Assembly (NCBI RefSeq): GCF_004114375.1
Contig: NZ_CP034692.1
Span: 620,001-684,000, forward strand
Length of the DNA stretch: 64,000 bases
Direction of reading: 5' to 3'
DNA from: Halorubrum sp. BOL3-1
GTDB taxonomy: Archaea; Halobacteriota; Halobacteria; Halobacteriales; Haloferacaceae
Positions 52,948 through 62,626 of the stretch are shown one piece after another. The notes under the pieces are model-generated. The model did no database searches and was not told the DNA's origin. It saw only the letters and a program-made list of their open reading frames with translations. The translations under genes were made by a program, and so were the position numbers. The stretch's first letter is position 1. Every line of letters begins with the position of its first letter.

Positions 52948-53814
52948 ATGGAAGATCAGCGGTTCCTCGAGTCGGAGTGGGACTACTGTCTGGTGCTCGA
53001 CGCGTGCCGGTACGATGTCTTCGCGGACGTGTACGACGAGTACCTCGACGGAACGCTCGAAAAGCGGCGGAGTATCGGCTCTTCGACCCCCGAGTGGGCG
53101 TACCGGAACTTCACCGGCGACCACGACATCGCGTACTTCTCCGGGAACCCGTTCATCAACGACCTAGGGATCCCGCTGAACGAGCTCAAGTGGGGCGCGA
53201 GCTGCGACTACGACTGGACGGCCTCCGACCACATCAGCGACATCCACGACGTCTGGAAGACGGACTGGGACGACGACCTCGGAACGGTCCCGCCGGAGGG
53301 GCTCGCGGACGCGTTCCACCGCAACCGAGACGCCGTCGAGCGCGCCGACCGGACCGTCCTCCACTACATGCAGCCGCACGCCCCCTACCTCTCGCGGGGG
53401 AAGGGCCAGAAGCTCAAACAGATCCAGAAGGGGATCAAACGACAGGAGGAAGCGGAAGCGGGTGAGGGCGGCGACGAAGACGGTGGGCTGCTATCCTCGC
53501 TCAGCGACTCGGTCCGCCCGAAGATCGAGAGCCGGCTGGACGACAGCGAGTTCGCCCAGAAGGCCGGGCTGTGGCTCGAACTCGACCCGAAGGACCTCGT
53601 GATGGACGGCACGCGCGTTACCGCGTTGAGCATGTACGAGGAGAACCTCCGGATCGCCTTGGAGAACGTCTCGGAGGTCGTCGAGGAGCTCGACGGCGAC
53701 GTCGTCGTCACCGCCGACCACGGCGAGGCGTTCGGTGAGGAGGGCGTCTGGGAGCACCACATCGAGACGCACATCCCCGCGCTGATGGAGGTCCCGTGGC
53801 TGGAAGTCGACTGA
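52948..53814 (+). CDS. Sulfatase-like (alkaline phosphatase superfamily) protein
   Basis: The 288-residue protein has an N-terminal metal-binding LVLDACRYDVFADVY and the C-terminal VVVTADHGEAFGEEGVWEHH with the DHGE motif of the sulfatase/phosphatase superfamily. It lacks a signal peptide and transmembrane helix and is shorter than true sulfatases; residue 15-20 has Cys in DACRYD, a position used in such archaeal proteins. The likely role is hydrolysis or transfer of phosphate or sulfate on envelope glycans, as the next gene is a glycosyltransferase 37 bp on. Confidence 0.82.
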   Translation: MEDQRFLESEWDYCLVLDACRYDVFADVYDEYLDGTLEKRRSIGSSTPEWAYRNFTGDHDIAYFSGNPFINDLGIPLNELKWGASCDYDWTASDHISDIHDVWKTDWDDDLGTVPPEGLADAFHRNRDAVERADRTVLHYMQPHAPYLSRGKGQKLKQIQKGIKRQEEAEAGEGGDEDGGLLSSLSDSVRPKIESRLDDSEFAQKAGLWLELDPKDLVMDGTRVTALSMYEENLRIALENVSEVVEELDGDVVVTADHGEAFGEEGVWEHHIETHIPALMEVPWLEVD

Positions 53815-53851
53815 GCGCCCGAGCCGGACGCGCTCGAACCCGCCCCCACCG

Positions 53852-54907
53852 ATGAAAGTCAGCCACTACTTCGAGTTCGAGGAGCACGTCACCGGCGGTA
53901 TCGCCGCCTCCGTCGACCACCAGCGGAAGATGTTCGATCGGGTGGGAATCGAGTACACCACGGAGCCGACGCTCGACGCCGACGTGCTCCACCTCAACGT
54001 GATGGGACCGCGCTCGGTCTGGCACGCGCGCCGCGCCCGGAAGGCGGGCGTCCCGGTCGTCGCGCACACCCACGTCACCGCAGAGGACTTCGGTGACAGC
54101 TTCCGGTTCACCAACGCGCTCGCGCGGCCGCTCAAGCCGTACCTGCGGCGCGCGTACGGGCTCGCCGACCTACTCGTCTGCCCCTCCGAGTACAACCGCG
54201 ACCTGATCAAAGAGTACGCGGACGTCCCGACGACGGTGATCTCGAACGGCGTCGACCGCGAGAAGTTAGACGGGTTCGAGTCGCTCGAAGACGAGTACCG
54301 CGAGCGATACGACCTCTCCCCGCCGACGGTGTTCCTCGTCGGGCACGTGATCAAGCGGAAGGGGTTAGAGACGTTCGTCGAGACGGCTCACCGAACCCCC
54401 GACGTCGACTTCGCGTGGTTCGGTCCGATAGACCGGTCGCTGAAGGGACGCGAGACGACTCGTCTCATCGACGAGGCGCCCGACAACTGTACGTTCACAG
54501 GATTCATCGACGACATCCGCGGCGCGTACGCCGCGGGCGACGTCTTCTGTTTCCCGACCCACGAGGAGAACGAGGGGATCGCGCTGTTGGAGGCGATGGC
54601 GGCCGGGAAGCCGGTCGTCGTCCGCGACATCGAGACGTTCTCGTGGCTAGAAGACGGGAAAGACTGTCTCAAGGTTGGCGAGAGTGCCGGCGACGACCGG
54701 CACGACAGCGACAGCGGACACGACGACAGCGGGCCCGACCCCGTCGGCCGCGGCGACAACGCGGAGGGGTTCGTCGACGCCATCGACGAACTGCGCGACC
54801 CGGACCGGCGGGCGGAACTCGGAGCCAACGCCGCCGCGCGCAGCGGGGGGTTCTCGCTCGACGCGATCGCCGAGCGGTACCGGTCGCTGTACGACGAACT
54901 GGCCTGA
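53852..54907 (+). CDS. Glycosyltransferase family 4
   Basis: The 351-residue GT-B enzyme starts MKVSHYFEFEEHVTGGIAAS, with the acceptor loop Gly. The C-terminal part has VFLVGHVIKRKGLETFVETA and the E-x7-E donor motif in FCFPTHEENEGIALLEAMAAG. An acidic, Asp/Ser/His-rich insert (about residues 277-302) is unusual and probably a surface loop. It follows the sulfatase-like gene on the same strand; the pair and the divergent flippase-like gene likely serve envelope glycan or glycolipid synthesis. Confidence 0.88.
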   Translation: MKVSHYFEFEEHVTGGIAASVDHQRKMFDRVGIEYTTEPTLDADVLHLNVMGPRSVWHARRARKAGVPVVAHTHVTAEDFGDSFRFTNALARPLKPYLRRAYGLADLLVCPSEYNRDLIKEYADVPTTVISNGVDREKLDGFESLEDEYRERYDLSPPTVFLVGHVIKRKGLETFVETAHRTPDVDFAWFGPIDRSLKGRETTRLIDEAPDNCTFTGFIDDIRGAYAAGDVFCFPTHEENEGIALLEAMAAGKPVVVRDIETFSWLEDGKDCLKVGESAGDDRHDSDSGHDDSGPDPVGRGDNAEGFVDAIDELRDPDRRAELGANAAARSGGFSLDAIAERYRSLYDELA

Positions 54908-54996
54908 ACGGCGCGTTTCGAGCCGTTTGGAGAGATATCCGGGAAACTTGCGAAAACCGCAGTTGGTATGTCCGCCGACCGAGTCCGTAGAGCCAA

Positions 54997-55773
54997 ATGA
55001 CTCGAGTGAGCGTTATCGGCTGCGGGAACATGGGGAGTGCCCTGCTCGGGGGACTCGCCCGCGCGGGGGGGTACCACCTCACGGCGATCGATCTCGACCC
55101 CGAGGCGCTGGCCGCGGTCGAGGACGTCGTCGACGAGACAACTGACGACTCGGCGGCGGCGCGCGACGCGGACGTCGCCATCCTCGCGGTGAAGCCGGAC
55201 GTCGCGGAAGTCGTCCTTGACGACCTCGACCTCCGACCGGACCAGCGGCTCGTGACGCTGGCCGCCGGCCTTCCCCGCGAGTTCGTCGCGGAGCGCACCG
55301 ACGCCGACGTGGTCCGGATCATGCCGAACCTCGCGGCGGAGACGGGGAACATGGCCGCGGCGGCGACGACTGCGGGCCTCACCGACGAGGTTCGCGCCCT
55401 GCTCGACGACGTCGGGGAGTTCGTCGAGATCGACGAGTCGCTGATGGACGTCTCGACCGCCGTCAACGGCTCGGGTCCCGCGTTCGCCTTCTTCCTGATC
55501 GACGCGGTGAAGCGGGCCGGGATCGACGGCGGACTCGACCCCGAGCAGGCGGAGACGCTGGCGGCCCAGACGTTCAAGGGCGCCGCCGAGACGGTGCTGC
55601 GAGACGACCGCAGCGTCGACGAGCTGATCGACGCGGTCTGCTCCCCGAACGGGACGACGATAGAGGGCATGGAGGTACTGTGGGACAGCGACGCGGACGC
55701 GGCGGTCGAGGAGGCCGTCGCCGCGGCCGAGCGCCGGTCCCGCGAGCTTGCAGAGGCGTTCGACGATGCCTGA
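54997..55773 (+). CDS. proC: Pyrroline-5-carboxylate reductase
   Basis: The 258-residue NAD(P)H enzyme makes proline from P5C. The Rossmann motif is [20 protein letters not shown], followed by [33 protein letters not shown] and the signature [20 protein letters not shown]. It is the first gene of proC-proB-proA and overlaps proB by 8 nt (ATGCCTGA). Length is typical. Confidence 0.95.
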   Translation: MTRVSVIGCGNMGSALLGGLARAGGYHLTAIDLDPEALAAVEDVVDETTDDSAAARDADVAILAVKPDVAEVVLDDLDLRPDQRLVTLAAGLPREFVAERTDADVVRIMPNLAAETGNMAAAATTAGLTDEVRALLDDVGEFVEIDESLMDVSTAVNGSGPAFAFFLIDAVKRAGIDGGLDPEQAETLAAQTFKGAAETVLRDDRSVDELIDAVCSPNGTTIEGMEVLWDSDADAAVEEAVAAAERRSRELAEAFDDA

Positions 55774-56665
55774 GGACGCGAGCGTCGATCGAGCGGGCAC
55801 GACGGACGGAGAGTGTGTCACGGTGGCCGACGCCGACCGTGCCGCGGCCGCTCGACGACTGGCGGCCGCGGCCGACCGCGTGATCGTCAAGGCCGGGACG
55901 AGCTCGCTGACGGACGACGAGTCCCGACTCGACCGCGTGAAGCTCGACAAGCTCGTCGCCGACGTGATGGACCTCCGCGAGCGCGGCACGGATGTCGTGT
56001 TGGTCTCGTCGGGCGCGGTCGGCGCCGGGACGGGACACCTCGATCACGGTCCCGACTCGCGGGACGGCGTCGACTCGATCGTCGAGAATCAGGCCCTCTC
56101 GACGGTCGGACAGGGGCTCCTGATGCGGCACTACACCCAGAGCTTCGAGCGCTTCGACCAGGACGTCGCCCAGATCCTCGTCACCGGGACCGACCTCGAC
56201 GCACCTGAACGGTTCGATAACTTCACTAACACCATCGAGACGCTGCTGTCGTGGGGCGTCGTCCCGGTCGTCAACGAGAACGACGCGGTGGCGACCGACG
56301 AGCTTCGGATCGGCGACAACGACATGCTGTCTGCGTCGGTCGCGCTCGGACTCGACGCCGACCTGCTCGTGACGCTCACCGACGTCGACGGCGTCTACAC
56401 CGAGAACCCGAAGCGAGACCCGGACGCGGAGCTGATCGAGGCGGTTGACGACGGCGACGACCGGCTTCGGGAGATCGTCGGCGACGGCACCGAGACCGAC
56501 TTCGGCGGGATCCGCACGAAGGTGGAGGGCGCCCACGACGTGAGCCGCCACGGGATCCCCGCGATCATCGCCGGCTCCGCCGAGCGCGACGTCTTGGACC
56601 GGATCGCAGCGGGTAAGCCGACTGGCACGCTATTCGTCCCGAAGACGAGTGACGACGATGAATGA
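55766..56665 (+). CDS. proB: Glutamate 5-kinase
   Basis: This protein of about 299 residues phosphorylates glutamate, the first step of proline synthesis. After a 30-residue acidic extension comes [18 protein letters not shown], then [15 protein letters not shown] and [20 protein letters not shown], with the C-terminal [20 protein letters not shown]. The PUA domain of bacterial enzymes is absent. ATG 55766 is preferred to an upstream frame extension because it overlaps the proC stop in the same 8-nt way seen at proB-proA. Confidence 0.93.
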   Translation: MPEDASVDRAGTTDGECVTVADADRAAAARRLAAAADRVIVKAGTSSLTDDESRLDRVKLDKLVADVMDLRERGTDVVLVSSGAVGAGTGHLDHGPDSRDGVDSIVENQALSTVGQGLLMRHYTQSFERFDQDVAQILVTGTDLDAPERFDNFTNTIETLLSWGVVPVVNENDAVATDELRIGDNDMLSASVALGLDADLLVTLTDVDGVYTENPKRDPDAELIEAVDDGDDRLREIVGDGTETDFGGIRTKVEGAHDVSRHGIPAIIAGSAERDVLDRIAAGKPTGTLFVPKTSDDDE

Positions 56666-58022
56666 GACAGATACCGACCCAGAGACCGACCTCGAAGCGG
56701 ACACGGACGAACTGGCCCGCCGGGCGGAACGCGCCGCGCTCCGGCTCGCGAACGCCGACGAGGCGACCCGGAACGAAGCGCTCCGGTCGATCGCCGGCGC
56801 GATCCGCGAGCGGGAGTCGGCGATCCTCGACGCCAACGCCGAGGACGTCGAGGCGGCCGAGGCGATGCTCGCGGACGGCGAGTACACGCGAGCGCTCGTC
56901 GACCGCCTGAAGCTCGACGCGACGAAAGTCGAGTCGATCGCGTCGATGGTCGAGTCGGTCGCCACACAGGACGACCCGCTCGGCGAGACGCTCGCGGCCC
57001 GCGAGCTCGACGAGGACCTGGAGCTGTACCGGGTCGCGGTGCCGATCGGCGTCGTCGCGACCGTCTTCGAGTCGCGGCCGGACGCCCTGGTCCAGATCGC
57101 GGCGCTCGCGCTGAAGTCCGGCAACGCCGTCGTCCTCAAGGGCGGCAGCGAGGCGAGTGAGTCGAACCGAATCTTATACGAGACCATCGTCGAGGCGACG
57201 CCGGACCTGCCCGACGGGTGGGCGGCGCAGGTCGAGGCCCACGAAGAGGTCGACCGCCTCCTCGAACTCGACGGCCGGGTCGATCTGGTCATGCCCCGCG
57301 GCTCCTCGAAGTTCGTCTCCTACATCCAGGAGAACACGCAGATCCCAGTGCTGGGCCACACCGAGGGGATCTGTCACGTGTACGTCGACGCGGACGCCGA
57401 CCTGAAGACGGCCGAGGACGTCGCCTTCGACGCGAAGGTCCAGTACCCGGCGGTGTGTAACGCCGTCGAGACGCTGCTCGTTCACGAGTCGGTCGCGGCC
57501 GAGTTCCTCCCCGACCTCGTCGAGCGCTACGAGGCGGCCGGCGTCGAGCTACGGGGAGACGAGCGAACCCGGGAAGTCGTCGACGTCGACCCCGCGACCG
57601 ACGACGACTGGGACACGGAGTACGGCGATCTGGAACTGTCGATCAAGGTTGTCGACGACGCCTACGTCGCGGTCGAACACGTGAACGATCACGGCTCGAA
57701 ACACACCGAGTCGGTCCTCACCGAGGACCCGGAGACGGCCGAGCGGTTCATGACCGGCGTCGACGCCGCGAGCGTCTTCCACAACGCCTCGACCCGGTTC
57801 GCGGACGGCTACCGGTACGGACTCGGCGCGGAGGTCGGCATCTCCACCGGGAAGGTCCACGCCCGCGGCCCGGTCGGACTGGAGGGACTCACCACCTACA
57901 AGTACTACCTCGAGGGCGACGGCCACCTCGTCGCGAGCTACAGCGGCGAGGACGCGACACCGTTCACCCACCGCGAACTCGACGGTGCGGAGTGGACGCC
58001 CGGCCGGCTGTCGAGTCGATAA
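56658..58022 (+). CDS. proA: Gamma-glutamyl phosphate reductase
   Basis: The enzyme, about 454 residues, reduces glutamyl phosphate to the semialdehyde. It has the cofactor part [20 protein letters not shown] and [12 protein letters not shown], and the catalytic Cys in [18 protein letters not shown]. The C-terminal [19 protein letters not shown] is conserved. ATG 56658 overlaps the proB stop by 8 nt (ATGAATGA); GTG 56649 is an alternative. With proB and proC it completes the route from glutamate to proline. Confidence 0.94.
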   Translation: MNETDTDPETDLEADTDELARRAERAALRLANADEATRNEALRSIAGAIRERESAILDANAEDVEAAEAMLADGEYTRALVDRLKLDATKVESIASMVESVATQDDPLGETLAARELDEDLELYRVAVPIGVVATVFESRPDALVQIAALALKSGNAVVLKGGSEASESNRILYETIVEATPDLPDGWAAQVEAHEEVDRLLELDGRVDLVMPRGSSKFVSYIQENTQIPVLGHTEGICHVYVDADADLKTAEDVAFDAKVQYPAVCNAVETLLVHESVAAEFLPDLVERYEAAGVELRGDERTREVVDVDPATDDDWDTEYGDLELSIKVVDDAYVAVEHVNDHGSKHTESVLTEDPETAERFMTGVDAASVFHNASTRFADGYRYGLGAEVGISTGKVHARGPVGLEGLTTYKYYLEGDGHLVASYSGEDATPFTHRELDGAEWTPGRLSSR

Positions 58023-58149
58023 CCCGTTCGTCCCGCGCGCAGTCGAGTCGTCGGTCGCCGCTGCTCCGGCGGACGCCACGACGCGGGCGGCGTCGTCGCC
58101 CGGGGAGCGGCACCGATGCTACTAGGACGCCTCGGGCGTATCGTGACGT

Positions 58150-59592
58150 GTGACCACACCTGCCGATTACCGCGCGGGCTTTCGCACGCAGCGCGAGGAG
58201 GTCGACGACACCCGGTTACCCGTCGACGGCTCGTTTCCGGACTGGCTCACCGGTGACCTCGTCGGCAACGGTCCGGGGCAGTTCGAGGCCGGCGACACGT
58301 CGCTGCGTCACTGGTTCGACTCGCTGGCGATGATACGCCGGTTCCGGATCGACGACGGCGACGTGACGTACGCGAACCGGTTGGTCCGGAGTCGCGACTA
58401 CGAGTACGCGGAGCGCGAGGGCGGCGTCCGCACGCCGTTCCCCGGCACGCCGCCGGACCGCCCCGTCTGGACGCGACTCCGACAGGTCCTCGACGGAACG
58501 TTCCCCGACAACCCCGTTATCGGCGTCCAGCGCTTGGGCGACGAGGTCGCCGCAGTCACCGAGTCGCCGACCGCGCTGACGATCGATCTCGACACGCTCG
58601 ACACGACCGGCCGCACGGACCTCACCGCGGGACTCGACAGCGACCTCACGCTCGCGCACGTCCACTACGACCGCGACGAGGACGCCTTCTACAACCTCGG
58701 CGTCTCGTACGGTCGCGAGACCGTCTACACGCTGTTCCGACGCCCTGGCGACGGCGGTGCGCCCACCTCCCTGACGCGGCTCCGCTTCGAGGAGGCACCG
58801 TACATCCACTCGTTCGCGTTAACCGAGCGGTACGCCGTGGTCACGGTGAACGCGTTCGGGCTGGACACGGCTCGCCTCCTGCGCGGCGCGGTGACCAAGG
58901 AGACGTTCCTCGACGCGTTCAGAGCCTTGGACGCGCCGTTGCGCTTCGTCGTTCTCGACCGCGAGACGGGCGCCCACGAGACGACGGTGACGGCGCCTCC
59001 GGCGTTCGTCTATCACCACGCGAACGCCTACGAACGCGACCGCGAGGTCGTCGTCGACCTCGTCGCGTTCGAGGACGAGCGCGCGGTCTCCGGGCTCGGA
59101 CTGTCGAACCTCCGCAGCGACGACCCGGACCTGCCGCGGGGCGGCCTCTATCGCTACACGCTCCCCCTGACCGGCGGCGACGCCGAGCGCGAACGGCTCC
59201 ACCGCGGACCGGTCGAGTTCCCGACGATCAACTACCGGGACGTGAACGGCGAGCCGCACCGGTACGTCTACCTCGCGGAGACCGACGGGGGGTCGAGCCT
59301 CCCGACGGACGTCACGAAGGTCGACGTCGAGAGTCGCACCGTCCGTCGATGGGGTGAGACGGGCGCGTATCCGGGCGAACCGCTGTTCGTGTCGGCGCCC
59401 GACCCGGCCGGCGAGGACGACGGCGTGTTGCTCTCGGTGGTGCTCAAGCCGGGGGCGAACCGCTCGGACCTCGTGTGTCTAGACGCCGAGACCCTCCGCG
59501 AGTGCGGACGCGCGCGCCTCCCGCACCGGCTCCCGTACGGGTTCCACGGCCAGTTCTACGGGCCGTCCTCACCCGGTCGGAGCATGAACTGA
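58150..59592 (+). CDS. Carotenoid oxygenase family protein
   Basis: The 480-residue protein has the beta-propeller of carotenoid cleavage enzymes. Four His expected to bind Fe(II) are visible: LTLAHVHYD, YIHSFALTE, FVYHHANAY and YGFHGQFYGP. LVGNGPGQFE near residue 36 is the N-terminal hallmark. It may cleave beta-carotene to retinal or another apocarotenal, since haloarchaea make retinal for rhodopsins, though the usual archaeal enzymes for that are Brp/Blh. The start is GTG 58150. It is followed by a convergent small gene. Confidence 0.88.
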   Translation: MTTPADYRAGFRTQREEVDDTRLPVDGSFPDWLTGDLVGNGPGQFEAGDTSLRHWFDSLAMIRRFRIDDGDVTYANRLVRSRDYEYAEREGGVRTPFPGTPPDRPVWTRLRQVLDGTFPDNPVIGVQRLGDEVAAVTESPTALTIDLDTLDTTGRTDLTAGLDSDLTLAHVHYDRDEDAFYNLGVSYGRETVYTLFRRPGDGGAPTSLTRLRFEEAPYIHSFALTERYAVVTVNAFGLDTARLLRGAVTKETFLDAFRALDAPLRFVVLDRETGAHETTVTAPPAFVYHHANAYERDREVVVDLVAFEDERAVSGLGLSNLRSDDPDLPRGGLYRYTLPLTGGDAERERLHRGPVEFPTINYRDVNGEPHRYVYLAETDGGSSLPTDVTKVDVESRTVRRWGETGAYPGEPLFVSAPDPAGEDDGVLLSVVLKPGANRSDLVCLDAETLRECGRARLPHRLPYGFHGQFYGPSSPGRSMN

Positions 59593-59617
59593 GCGGCGTT
59601 TCCACCGCCGGCCGCCG

Positions 59618-59944
59618 CTACGACTCCCCTTCGCGCCACGCGAGCGACTGTCGGTTCAGTTCGTCGACGAGGGGATTTCCTTCGTCGAGCAGCCGCTCAG
59701 CGGTCTCGACGGCGTCGCGAAGTTGCGACGCCGAGAGGTGTTCGTACGCCGGTCGGCCCGCCACGTGGTCGTACCAGACGCCGTCGAACACGTCGTCGAG
59801 GACGATCCTCGCGAAGCAGTGGTCCTCGCTGACCGGCCAGTCGCCGCGTACTCGGGCCGCCCGCGGCAGTTCCGTCGTGACGAGCGCTCGGTATCGTCGG
59901 CGCAGTTCGGACAGGTCGTCCCCGCCGAGGGTTCGCTGTCCCAT
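59618..59944 (-). CDS. Conserved protein of unknown function
   Basis: The 108-residue protein (ATG 59942-59944) has a conserved-looking core DWPVSEDHCFARIVLDDVF, followed by WYDHV, then PAYEHLSASQLRDAVETAER and NRQSLAWREG at the C-terminus. The mix of Trp, His and Cys in the core and its hydrophilic helices suggest a soluble, mostly helical protein. Similar sequences occur in bacteria, as far as I recall, but no function is known to me. It is convergent with the carotenoid oxygenase gene. Confidence 0.7.
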   Translation of the reverse strand: MGQRTLGGDDLSELRRRYRALVTTELPRAARVRGDWPVSEDHCFARIVLDDVFDGVWYDHVAGRPAYEHLSASQLRDAVETAERLLDEGNPLVDELNRQSLAWREGES

Positions 59945-60026
59945 ACCGATCGAACGGCGCGCGGAGGTTTGAATCTGTCTCGGCCCGAGTCGGCGCTCAG
60001 CCGATACAGACGCGTTGTGACCGGGG

Positions 60027-60034
60027 ATTTAATT
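60027..60034 (+). promoter_or_regulatory. TATA box of the 44-residue acidic protein gene
   Basis: ATTTAATT is centred 32 bp before the ATG at 60063 and lies in the only AT-rich patch of the gap, as for a leaderless transcript. Confidence 0.5.
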
Positions 60035-60062
60035 TACTAGAGTCACTTTGGTATGTTGTATC

Positions 60063-60197
60063 ATGTGTCACGAGTACGGAAGTCGAGACTGGTCAAACCC
60101 TGTTGAGGACGAAGAGGACGAAGAACCGTCGCTGCCGGAGCGAGAACCGGCCGAGAACGTGGAAATAGTCACCGACGGCGGCGACGAGGAGTCGTAG
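60063..60197 (+). CDS. Very small acidic protein (44 residues)
   Basis: ATG 60063 opens a 44-codon frame beginning MCHEYGSRDWSNPVEDEED and ending ENVEIVTDGGDEES, followed by TAG 60195-60197. It is strongly acidic (pI far below 5), has a Cys-His pair at the N-terminus and a well-placed TATA box. Haloarchaea encode many short proteins with an MCH start and acidic body, some of which may bind zinc. Coding character and promoter make it likely real although too short for standard prediction. Confidence 0.55.
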   Translation: MCHEYGSRDWSNPVEDEEDEEPSLPEREPAENVEIVTDGGDEES

Positions 60198-60424
60198 ATC
60201 ACGGCTCCGCATCGGCCGCCACGATCGGATCCGGCGGAAACGCGTTCGGCGTCGGAAGCGGCCACGGTGATTCGCAGCTCCCGCCGGACCGGCGTCCCGG
60301 TCGCACGCGTCGTCCCGAGGCGAACTCATCGAGGCCGGTGACGGTGCCCGAGAGATCGGACTCACCACCGACACCGCCGGAGACGACGGCAAGCCCTGAG
60401 CGTCCGACACCCGTTCGAACCCGG

Positions 60425-61318
60425 TTACGACGACCGAACTCGGTCGAGCGCGCGCTCCTTGCCGCCCGCCTCGATCATCACGTCCGCCCGTTCGCGCAGC
60501 CAGTCCGGGAGGTCGGAGACGAACCGCGCGTGCGCCTGTGGCCGCGCCTCGGGATCTCGGAGCCGTTTCGGCTCCGAGTAATGGACGACCGGGCGGACGC
60601 CGTCCCACGTCTCGGCGGCGGTCTCGAACCCCTCACGGAACGTCTGCCCCCGGTCCGTGAAACAGTGGTGGTGGTAATCGAACACGGTCGGAACGCCGAC
60701 CCGGTCGCTCACCGCCGACGCGAACTCCTCGACGCTCCAGAGGCCCCGATTGTCGTCGTTCTCGACGGTCAGCCGGCGTCTCGCTCCCGGCGACAGCGAG
60801 CGGACCGCGTCACGGAAGCGGTCGGCGGTCGCCGCCTTGTCACCGTACGTCGCGCCGATGTGGACGTTGATCGAGTAGTACGGCGAACGGTCGAGCCCCA
60901 TCAGGTCGAGCCAGTCCGCGTGGTACTCTATCGCTTCGACCGAGCGCTCGACGGTGTCCCGTGAGTCGCTGGCGAGTTTACACCAGTAGTCGGGGTGGAA
61001 GGTCAGCCGCATCCCTTCGCTCTCGATCAGGTCACCGCACCGCTGTGCGAGCCCCTCGATCGCGTCGTACGCCGGGAGTTCGGTGAGGTCGAACTGAGAG
61101 TTCCACGGAACGAGCGTCGAGGTACACCGGTAGAACCGGACGTCGTGGTCGCGATTCCAGCGCAGGACCGTCAACAGGTCGGCGAGGTTCTGGCGCGTCA
61201 GTTCCGAGGCGTACGGCAGGCCTTCGGACTCCCACGTCGATCGCCGCATGTCGCGGTTACACCGAACCGGATCGGAGCGGTCCCGAAGGGTCCGGTTCAG
61301 GCAAGCGTATCCGAGCAC
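60425..61318 (-). CDS. uvsE: UV damage endonuclease UvsE/UvdE
   Basis: The 297-residue TIM-barrel nuclease nicks 5' of UV photoproducts and abasic sites, a back-up to photolyase and UvrABC. It begins LGYACLNRTLRDRSD, with NLADLLTVLRWNRDHDVRFYR following, and has metal-site residues in RLTFHPDYWCKL, NVHIGATYGDK, VENDDNRG and DYHHHCF. The C-terminal VHYSEPKRLRDPEARPQAHA is typical. The start is GTG (61316-61318). A short gap separates it from the EamA gene upstream on the same strand. Confidence 0.93.
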   Translation of the reverse strand: MLGYACLNRTLRDRSDPVRCNRDMRRSTWESEGLPYASELTRQNLADLLTVLRWNRDHDVRFYRCTSTLVPWNSQFDLTELPAYDAIEGLAQRCGDLIESEGMRLTFHPDYWCKLASDSRDTVERSVEAIEYHADWLDLMGLDRSPYYSINVHIGATYGDKAATADRFRDAVRSLSPGARRRLTVENDDNRGLWSVEEFASAVSDRVGVPTVFDYHHHCFTDRGQTFREGFETAAETWDGVRPVVHYSEPKRLRDPEARPQAHARFVSDLPDWLRERADVMIEAGGKERALDRVRSS

Positions 61319-61443
61319 ACGCGTCTCACGGTCTCCGGACGGTTAGCCGCCCGGGTTCGCCGAGGACCGCTCTCGCGGCGGACCCCGTCGCCGTCGGTGA
61401 AGGCCGGTCGGGAGGTCGGGCCGACCGCGGCGCGTCACCCGTC

Positions 61444-62385
61444 CTACCACCCGTTCCGGGCGCCCCAGCTGCGAACGGTCCGCCTGAGAGAGTCGGGCGC
61501 GCTCGGCGGGACCCCGCTCACGAGGAGGAAGCCGACGAATATCACGGCGAACCCGACGAGTGAGAGAGGAGAGACCGTCTCGCCGAGCAGCGCCCAGCCG
61601 GCGACCGCGGAGACGACGGGCACGAAGTAGAACAGGAGGTTCGCTCGGCTCGCGCCCGTCTCGTCGATCAGCGCGAAGTAGGCGAGGTACGCGATCGCGC
61701 CCGAACACACGCCGACGTACAGCAGCGCTGCGAGCGCGACCGGCGGCAGCGAGAGGCCGGTGACCGACTCGCCGGCGGACAGGCTGAGCGCGTGCGAGAG
61801 GACGGCCGCTATCGGGACGCCCCAGACCGTCCGGGCGGTGCTCGACATCGTCGCCTTCGCGCGCCGGATCACCACGGCGCCGAGCGCGCTGGTCACCGCG
61901 GCACAGAACAGCAACGGGACGCCCAGTCCGCCCGCGGCCAGCGCGGACGGGTCGGGATTCGCGACCAGTCCGACGCCGACGAGACCGAGGACGGTACCGG
62001 CCGCACCCTTCGTCGAGAGCCGGCCCTCGGACAGCAGAAGGCCGGCGAACACCGGCGTCAAGATCGGATTGAGGCTGAACACGACGGCGGCCACGCCGCT
62101 GGTGACGTGCTGTTGGCCGACGAACAGCAGCGCGTTCGTGAGGCCGATGACGAGCACGCCGGTCGCGAGGATGCCGACGGCGTCGCCCGCCGTCCGCGGC
62201 CGCAGGTCCGACCGCGACAGCTTCGTCGCGGCGAAGGCGGCGAGCACGACCGCGCCGATGTCGAACCGGACCGCGACGAAGAACAGCGGCGGGAGGTGTG
62301 CGAGGCCGGCCTTCGCGGCGACGAACGTCCCGCCGAAGAGGAGCGCCGACACGGCGAACAACAGACCGCTACGTCGCGTGAACAC
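61444..62385 (-). CDS. EamA/DMT-superfamily transporter
   Basis: The 313-residue protein has ten hydrophobic helices arranged as two EamA repeats of about 140 residues (first AVSALLFGGTFVAAKAGL; second AAVTSALGAVVIRRAK). Such proteins export or import amino acids and metabolites; the substrate cannot be predicted. The start is GTG (62383-62385). It is divergent from the HTH regulator gene, and two palindromes lie between them, so it is probably the regulator's target. Confidence 0.87.
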   Translation of the reverse strand: MFTRRSGLLFAVSALLFGGTFVAAKAGLAHLPPLFFVAVRFDIGAVVLAAFAATKLSRSDLRPRTAGDAVGILATGVLVIGLTNALLFVGQQHVTSGVAAVVFSLNPILTPVFAGLLLSEGRLSTKGAAGTVLGLVGVGLVANPDPSALAAGGLGVPLLFCAAVTSALGAVVIRRAKATMSSTARTVWGVPIAAVLSHALSLSAGESVTGLSLPPVALAALLYVGVCSGAIAYLAYFALIDETGASRANLLFYFVPVVSAVAGWALLGETVSPLSLVGFAVIFVGFLLVSGVPPSAPDSLRRTVRSWGARNGW

Positions 62386-62459
62386 GTGTCAGTCCACCGT
62401 GACGGTTCTTTCGCGGGTTCGGTCGGCGGGCGTGGAGGCGGCTATCATGGTAGTACGAA

Positions 62460-62501
62460 GGGTCTAGACCCGTATAACGGATCTCGGAAAGGATTCCGAG
62501 A
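62460..62501. promoter_or_regulatory. Two palindromes flanking a TATA-like site in the EamA-regulator gap
   Basis: GGGTCTAGACCC (62460-62471) is a perfect 12-bp palindrome. TCTCGGAA-AGGA-TTCCGAGA (62482-62501) is a perfect 8-bp inverted repeat. CGTATAACGG (62471-62480), a TATA-like site on either strand, lies exactly between. The arrangement suits two operators around a promoter for the EamA gene and/or the regulator. Confidence 0.5.
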
Positions 62502-62626
62502 CGAGAAACTCACGGGGGTCGCGACAGCCGATCACGGCGTGAAACAGTTTCTCGGCGGGGGGTCGTCCGGTCGCGATCCCGACGAACGAGCGAAGTCTGT
62601 TTCCCGCCACGCCCGTTACGCGTGGT

